DNA from: CF-46 sp963760735
Lineage (GTDB): Bacteria > Chloroflexota > Limnocylindria > Limnocylindrales > CSP1-4
Direction of reading: 5' to 3'
Length of the DNA: 64,000 nt
Assembly (NCBI GenBank): GCA_963760735.1
Contig: CAVXEB010000007.1
Coordinates: forward strand, 682,001 to 746,000
How positions within the stretch are numbered: position 1 is the first letter of the stretch; each line of letters starts with the position of its first letter. Under the pieces are notes generated by a model. It saw nothing but the letters and a program-made list of their open reading frames with translations, was not told the DNA's origin and searched no databases. A program made the position numbers and the translations under genes. Positions 59,428 through 64,000 of the stretch are shown in pieces.

Positions 59428-61125
59428 TCAGGGCCCGACGATGTACGGGTACCAGCCTTCGCCGAGCTGGCCGAATCGAACGAGGATCCGGCCGTCGACG
59501 GCGTCGTGAAGGGTGAGTGACGACTGCCACGGGGCGTTCTGTCCGTTGGCGTCCACCCCGGGCGCCCCGATGGCGGCGATCACCGTCCCGCCCAGGATCG
59601 GCTGGACAGAGACGTACTGGGCGGCCGGCGTCCAGTGACCCACGAGCGCGAGCGTCGCCGGGTCGACGACGAACACGCCGAGGCTCTTCGGGTTGCCGCC
59701 GTCGGTCGAACCCGGCTGTCCGTACCCGACGAGGTAGATCCGGCTGCCGTCCGGCGCCCCGGTCATCTCCGTCGTCGCGTAGCGCCCGACCGTCGACGTC
59801 GGCCTGACCCAGACGGGGGCGACACCGGGCAGGGCCTGGCTGCCGGCAGCCCCCTCGAGCAGCGGGTCGAAGTGCTTCGTCGTGGAGCTCGGCCGGTCGA
59901 GGTCGACGCGGACGATGTTCTGGGCCGTGGAGTCCCAGAGCCAGACGACGTCGTTCGCCCGGTCCAACAGCGGCTCCGAGTACCAGTTGTCCGTGTTGGG
60001 AAGCTCCATCCGCAGGACCTCGTGGGCGTCACGATCGAGCCTGACGAGCTGCCAACTCGACCGGCCCGCCGCGTTGTCGTAGTTGGCGCACGTGGCCACG
60101 AAGGCGTCATCGCGGAGGAAGGCGGTGCCGTTGCAGTAGGGAGGCAGGGTGGCGAGGTCCTTCGCGGGGCCGACGGCGTCGACCGCCCCATCGGCGCCCA
60201 GCTCCACTCGCCAGCCGAAGCTCTCGATCGAGAGCGTGGCGTTGTCGGTGTACTGCTGGATGGTCGACCACACGAAGGCCAGCCGCCCGTCGGGCGACCG
60301 GCGGACGACCGGGCCGTACACGTCCGTATAGACCTGGAGGGGCGTCGCTCCGGGGAGTGGCGACTCCGACGGCGCCGGGGAGACGGCGGGCGGTGGGACG
60401 TTCCGACGTCCGAGCGACGTCGGCGGTCCGCTCGAGCCGGCGACGAGGTCGATCCGGCGGGCGCTGTAGCTCCAGACGGTGCCGGTGCGCTCGCCGGCAA
60501 CGAGCAGGGCCGAGCGCCCGTCCGGTGCCGCCTCGATGTCCGTCTGGACGCCGCTCGAGCCGCGGTCGGGGTCGCTCTGCCCGCGGAGGGTCGCGACCGT
60601 CTTGCGACCGAGCTCGCCGCCGTTCGCGTCGAGCCGGACGACCTGGACGTCCCGCTCCACGCCGTTGTCGGGCGTCGGGCGCTCGGCGAGGCAGACGCAG
60701 GTCCACCCGACGCCGTCGGGCGCCCGCTGGATCGCGTCGGTTCCGGGCATCGCGGCGGTCCCGTTGGACAGCGATCCGGACTCCAGGTTCACGACCCGGA
60801 AGGTGTCCGTCCAGATCGCGATCTGGCCGCTGATCGATCGATCGTCCGGGCGCGTGACCGCCGGCAGCGGCGTCGGGCCGAACGGGACGGTCGGGGCCGG
60901 CGTCGGGGTCGCGGTCGGCGACGGGACAGGCGTCGCGAAGAACGCGACATTGAAGTTCGGCCGCTCGGCCAGGCGCGGCCCGATCCAGGCGGTCGCGACG
61001 ATCCCGATCGCGACAGCGAGGACGACGACCATCCCGATCCGCCGGCGCCGTGACCCACGCGCCGACGAACCGCCGATCCGGACCGGCGTGACGGCGTAGC
61101 CCTCGTCCCCTCGTCGATCGGTCAT
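59428..61125 (-). CDS. Membrane-anchored beta-propeller-like protein
   Basis: 565 residues. Basic N-terminal region, one transmembrane helix (IGMVVVLAVAIGIVATAWI), a Pro/Thr linker, then repeating beta-strand units with DGRSALLVAG, SPDGRLAFVWST, DRANDVVWLWDSTAQNIVRVDL, PDGSRIYLVGYGQ and LGVFVVDPATLALVGHW, as in WD40/TolB-like propellers. Probably faces the outside. Function unknown. TAGGTT five bases before ATG 61125 suggests a leaderless start. Confidence 0.75.
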   Translation of the reverse strand: MTDRRGDEGYAVTPVRIGGSSARGSRRRRIGMVVVLAVAIGIVATAWIGPRLAERPNFNVAFFATPVPSPTATPTPAPTVPFGPTPLPAVTRPDDRSISGQIAIWTDTFRVVNLESGSLSNGTAAMPGTDAIQRAPDGVGWTCVCLAERPTPDNGVERDVQVVRLDANGGELGRKTVATLRGQSDPDRGSSGVQTDIEAAPDGRSALLVAGERTGTVWSYSARRIDLVAGSSGPPTSLGRRNVPPPAVSPAPSESPLPGATPLQVYTDVYGPVVRRSPDGRLAFVWSTIQQYTDNATLSIESFGWRVELGADGAVDAVGPAKDLATLPPYCNGTAFLRDDAFVATCANYDNAAGRSSWQLVRLDRDAHEVLRMELPNTDNWYSEPLLDRANDVVWLWDSTAQNIVRVDLDRPSSTTKHFDPLLEGAAGSQALPGVAPVWVRPTSTVGRYATTEMTGAPDGSRIYLVGYGQPGSTDGGNPKSLGVFVVDPATLALVGHWTPAAQYVSVQPILGGTVIAAIGAPGVDANGQNAPWQSSLTLHDAVDGRILVRFGQLGEGWYPYIVGP

Positions 61126-61130
61126 GTCTC

Positions 61131-61136
61131 AACCTA
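61131..61136 (-). promoter_or_regulatory. Leaderless-type -10 element for the propeller gene
   Basis: TAGGTT on the minus strand, preceded by TG, five bases before ATG 61125. Confidence 0.45.
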
Positions 61137-61183
61137 CACTGACGGCGGCCGCGCCGTTCGCGTTCAATCGCAGGGCAGCGACC

Positions 61184-61189
61184 TATACT
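61184..61189 (+). promoter_or_regulatory. Leaderless-type -10 element for threonine aldolase
   Basis: TATACT, eight bases before ATG 61198. Near-consensus hexamer; no clear -35. Confidence 0.55.
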
Positions 61190-61197
61190 CGCCGCCC

Positions 61198-62307
61198 ATG
61201 ACCGCGATCGATCTGCGCTCAGACACGGTGACGCACCCGACCGACGAGATGCGACGAGCGATGGCCGCCGCCGAGGTCGGCGACGACGTCTGGGGCGAGG
61301 ATCCGACGGTCAACGCGCTCGAGGAGCGGGCGGCCGAGCTGCTCGGCAAGGAGGCGGGACTGTTCGTCTCGTCGGGCACGATGGGCAACCTCGTCTCGCT
61401 GATGGCCCACGTCCCCCGCGGTGGCGAGATCATCGCCGGCGCCCAGAGCCACATCGTCCGCGATGAGGCGGCCGGCCACGCGGTGGTCGTCGGCGCGAGC
61501 GTCCTCCAGCTCCGTGACCGCCCGGACGGGACGCTCGACCCGGACGAGGTCGCCGCGGCGTTCCGCGACCCGACCGATGCCCACGAACCGCTGACGAGCC
61601 TCGTGGCGATCGAGAATGCCCACAGCCATTCGGGCAACCAGCCCATCAACGTCGCGGCAACCGCCCACATGGCCGAGCTCGCGCATGCGCGCGGCGTGCC
61701 GCTCCACGTCGACGGCGCCCGGTTCTTCAACGCCGTCATCGCCCTCGGCGTCCGGCCCACGGACCTCGCGGGACCTGCGGACTCCGTGACGTTCTGCCTG
61801 TCGAAGGGGCTGTCGTGCCCGGCCGGCTCCGTCGTCGTCGGAGACCGGGCGTTCATCGGACGGGCTCGCCGCGCCCGGAAGCTGCTCGGCGGCGGGATGC
61901 GCCAGTCGGGCGTGCTGGCCGCGGCGGGGCTCATCGCCCTGCGGGACGGCACCGACGGGATGATCGCCCGGCTCGCGGACGATCACGCCAACGCCCGCCG
62001 GCTCGCCGACCGGCTGGCAGCGACCCACGGCGTCCGCTCACCGGGCGACATCGCCCAGCCGGGCGAGGGTCCGCTCGACCCCCGCCGGGTGACGACCAAC
62101 TTCGTCCTCTTCCGGGTCGCCGCCGACCGCGGCGCGTTCCTTGCCGCGGCGGAGGCCCGCGGTGTCCGCCTCGACTGGTACCCCCACGGACAGGTCCGGG
62201 CTGCAACCCATCGCGGGATCACCGGGGCGGATGCCGATCGCGCCGCGGAGCTGATCGCCGACGCGCTCGCCGAGGTCGGCAGCCCCCGCGTGGCGGTCCC
62301 GTCCTGA
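61198..62307 (+). CDS. ltaE: Low-specificity L-threonine aldolase
   Basis: 369 residues. PLP fold type I enzyme cleaving L-threonine (and allo-threonine) to glycine and acetaldehyde. It opens IDLRSDTVTHPTDEMRRAMA, then GDDVWGEDPTVNALEERAAELLGKE, SSGTMGNLVSLMAH, IENAHSHSGN, VPLHVDGARFFNA, and the PLP lysine in FCLSKGLSCPAGS, then RARKLLGGGMRQSGVLAAAG. Length and motifs are complete. Confidence 0.95.
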   Translation: MTAIDLRSDTVTHPTDEMRRAMAAAEVGDDVWGEDPTVNALEERAAELLGKEAGLFVSSGTMGNLVSLMAHVPRGGEIIAGAQSHIVRDEAAGHAVVVGASVLQLRDRPDGTLDPDEVAAAFRDPTDAHEPLTSLVAIENAHSHSGNQPINVAATAHMAELAHARGVPLHVDGARFFNAVIALGVRPTDLAGPADSVTFCLSKGLSCPAGSVVVGDRAFIGRARRARKLLGGGMRQSGVLAAAGLIALRDGTDGMIARLADDHANARRLADRLAATHGVRSPGDIAQPGEGPLDPRRVTTNFVLFRVAADRGAFLAAAEARGVRLDWYPHGQVRAATHRGITGADADRAAELIADALAEVGSPRVAVPS

Positions 62308-62372
62308 AGGGCCGTGCCTGCAGAAAACCCGCCGGTGGGCGACACTCGCCGGGCAGTCCAGGAGTGATGCAT

Positions 62373-64000
62373 TGAGCCCTTCCCTCGAGGACGTCCCGCT
62401 GACCCGTCCCGAGCCCGCCGGCCGCCCCGGCCCGCTCGACGACCACCTCTACGATCTCGTCGAGGGCCACTTCCGGGCCCTGGTCCGACAGAACCCGATC
62501 CTCGGGACGTACCTCGGAATCCACACCGAGGACCACTGGTTCGGCAACGGCACGCGCGACGCCGTCCTCGGTGAGCTCGACGGGGAGCGGGCCCATCTGG
62601 CCGCCCTCGAGGCGATCGATCCGGAGCACCTGTCGCCCGACGCGCGGTTCGAGCGAGATCTCGAGATCCACAACACCCGCCGGTCGATCTTCGACACCGC
62701 GGAGGTCCGGACGTGGGAGCGCCGGTCGACGGCCCTCGACCTGATCGGCGACGGCCTGTTCCTGATCTTCGCCCGCGACTACGCACCGCTGCCCGAGCGC
62801 CTCGACGCGATCGCCAGCCGGCTCGAAGCCGTTCCGACGTTCCTCGACGAGGCCCGGACGCGCGCGGTCGTCCCCCAGGTCCGGGCGTGGCAGGAGCTCG
62901 AGATCGAGTCCGCCGCGGACCTGCCCTCGTTCTTCGCCGAGATCACCGGCGCGGGCGCGACCTTGCCGGAAGCGGAGCGCCGCCGCCTCGAGACCGCCGC
63001 CGACGACGCGCGGGCCGCGATCGTCGACTACGCGGGCTGGCTGAAGGAGTCCCTGGCCGGCGGAACCGACGACTGGAGCCTCGGGAGCGAGCGATACGAC
63101 GAGCTCGTCGGACTTCGCGGCTTCGACGGACTGGATGCCGACGCGATCCTCGAGATCGGCGAGGACCAGCTCGAGATGCAGAAGGCGGCCCGGATCCGGG
63201 CGGCCGCCGAGATGGACGACCGGGCGACCGAGGCGGCGGTCATCGACCGCCTGAAGAGCGACCATCCGGCGACGTTCGAGGAGGCCCTCGAGGCCTACCG
63301 CGACGCCATGCTCCGGGCGCGCGCGCACCTCATCGAGCGGGACATCGCGACCGTCCCCGCAGGCGAGCGGATCGAGGTCGTCGAGACGCCCGAGTACCTC
63401 CGCAACGTCATCCCCTTCGCGGCCTATTTCTCGCCGCCGAAGTTCGATCCGGACCCGCAGGGCATCTACATCGTGACCCCGTCGGTCGGGCACGACCCGA
63501 ACGCGATGCGCGAGCACAACTACAGCGCGATCAGCAACACGAGCATCCACGAGGCGTACCCGGGCCACCATCTCCAGCTGACCGTGGCGAACGGCCATCC
63601 GTCGCTGAGCCGGCTCCTGACCGACGCTCCGGAGTTCGTCGAGGGCTGGGGGATGTACTCCGAGCAGCTGATGCGCGAGCAGGGCTTCGACGACGCCGCG
63701 CACTTCCGGGTGAACATGCACACCGACGCGATCTGGCGGGCCTGCCGGATCATCCTCGACGTCCGGATGCACCGGGGCGAGGTCTCGATCGACGAGGCGA
63801 TCCGGTTCATCGTCGCCGAGACCAGCTTCGAGGAGGCGAACGCGCGAGCCGAGGTCCGTCGCTACACGTACACGCCGACGTACCAGCTGTCCTACCTGCT
63901 CGGCAAGGTCCTCCTGCTCCAGCTCCGGGCGGACGAGCAGGCGCGCCTCGGCGATCGGTTCTCGCTCCGCGACTTCCACGACATGCTCCTCCGCAACGGG
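62373..64000 (+). CDS. DUF885-family metallopeptidase, 3' end beyond the window
   Basis: About 542 residues visible, no stop reached. The zinc motif HEAYPGHH follows NYSAISNTSI, with the third ligand Glu in EFVEGWGMYSEQLM; VETPEYLRNVIPFAAYFSPPKFDP is family-typical. The DUF885 family is gluzincin-like and little characterised. It starts with TTG 62373, with AGGAG seven bases upstream; the nearby ATG 62368 is out of frame and stops at once. A shorter cousin with the same HEAYPGHH lies at 10500-11816. Confidence 0.88.

Noticed and set aside
62219..63979. A 586-codon minus-strand frame opposite the DUF885 gene
   Set aside because: The plus strand carries HEAYPGHH and family motifs although it runs off the window; the minus frame is its shadow.

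Overview
The window is a very GC-rich (about 70% by eye), densely coded bacterial chromosome segment. It has roughly 50 protein genes, one tRNA-Asp, no rRNA, no insertion sequence, no phage gene and no CRISPR array. GTG and TTG starts, ATGA stop/start overlaps and small lipoprotein or membrane genes are frequent. The gene set (PduO-type cobalamin adenosyltransferase, KamA-type aminomutase, DUF885 metallopeptidases, LuxR/AAA regulators, GAF/GGDEF/EAL proteins, GH63 and debranching enzymes) fits an uncultured Chloroflexota lineage such as Limnocylindria. That placement is an inference from gene content, and a high-GC actinobacterium cannot be excluded by reading alone.

Layout. 0.1-10.5 kb: a four-GAF, double-GGDEF, EAL cyclic-di-GMP protein; a frameshifted lipoprotein; a coiled-coil protein; a minus-strand group of an iron-sulfur assembly factor, cobalamin adenosyltransferase and Bax-inhibitor-1 protein; then small membrane, acetyltransferase and septum-formation-type genes. 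10.5-18.2 kb: a coupled pabB-pabC-hypothetical-metallopeptidase operon, divergent from a P1-family aminopeptidase, a tandem acetyltransferase and an alpha/beta-hydrolase fused to a class III cyclase. 18.5-31.7 kb: rhodanese, small proteins, a 1031-residue LuxR/AAA regulator, a SirB1-like protein with a palindromic promoter, membrane proteins, an XRE protein with a nuclease-like tail, a lysine-2,3-aminomutase-type radical SAM enzyme and a GAF protein. 31.8-43.5 kb: an MMPL transporter fused to an AttH/CrtC lipocalin-like domain; a three-gene ferric-reductase-like operon; a frameshifted enoyl-ACP reductase; a small ABC exporter operon; a CaiB/BaiF CoA transferase and a LmbE/PIG-L deacetylase. 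43.5-57.2 kb: nine closely packed minus-strand genes that read as one alpha-glucan/sugar and redox operon. 57.5-64 kb: CapA-like protein, tRNA-Asp, a beta-propeller-like protein, threonine aldolase and a DUF885 peptidase cut by the window end.

How the genes may work together. The 13.7-kb minus-strand block runs SCP2 protein, glycogen-debranching glucosidase, type II NADH dehydrogenase, GMC oxidoreductase, MFS transporter, glucose-1-dehydrogenase-like SDR, GlgX, a GH63 glucosidase and a GH63/glycosylglycerate-hydrolase-like enzyme. Gaps are 43 nt or less and several genes overlap. A plausible reading is breakdown of stored alpha-glucan or glycosylated solutes to free sugar, oxidation of the sugar by the SDR and GMC enzymes, and passage of electrons to quinone by NDH-2.

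Two sequence-wide patterns stand out. Many lead genes have a TAnnnT -10 hexamer only 5-8 nt before the start codon, which points to leaderless transcription. Four genes carry seven single-base frameshifts, every one an apparent extra base, which points either to assembly error or to gene decay.
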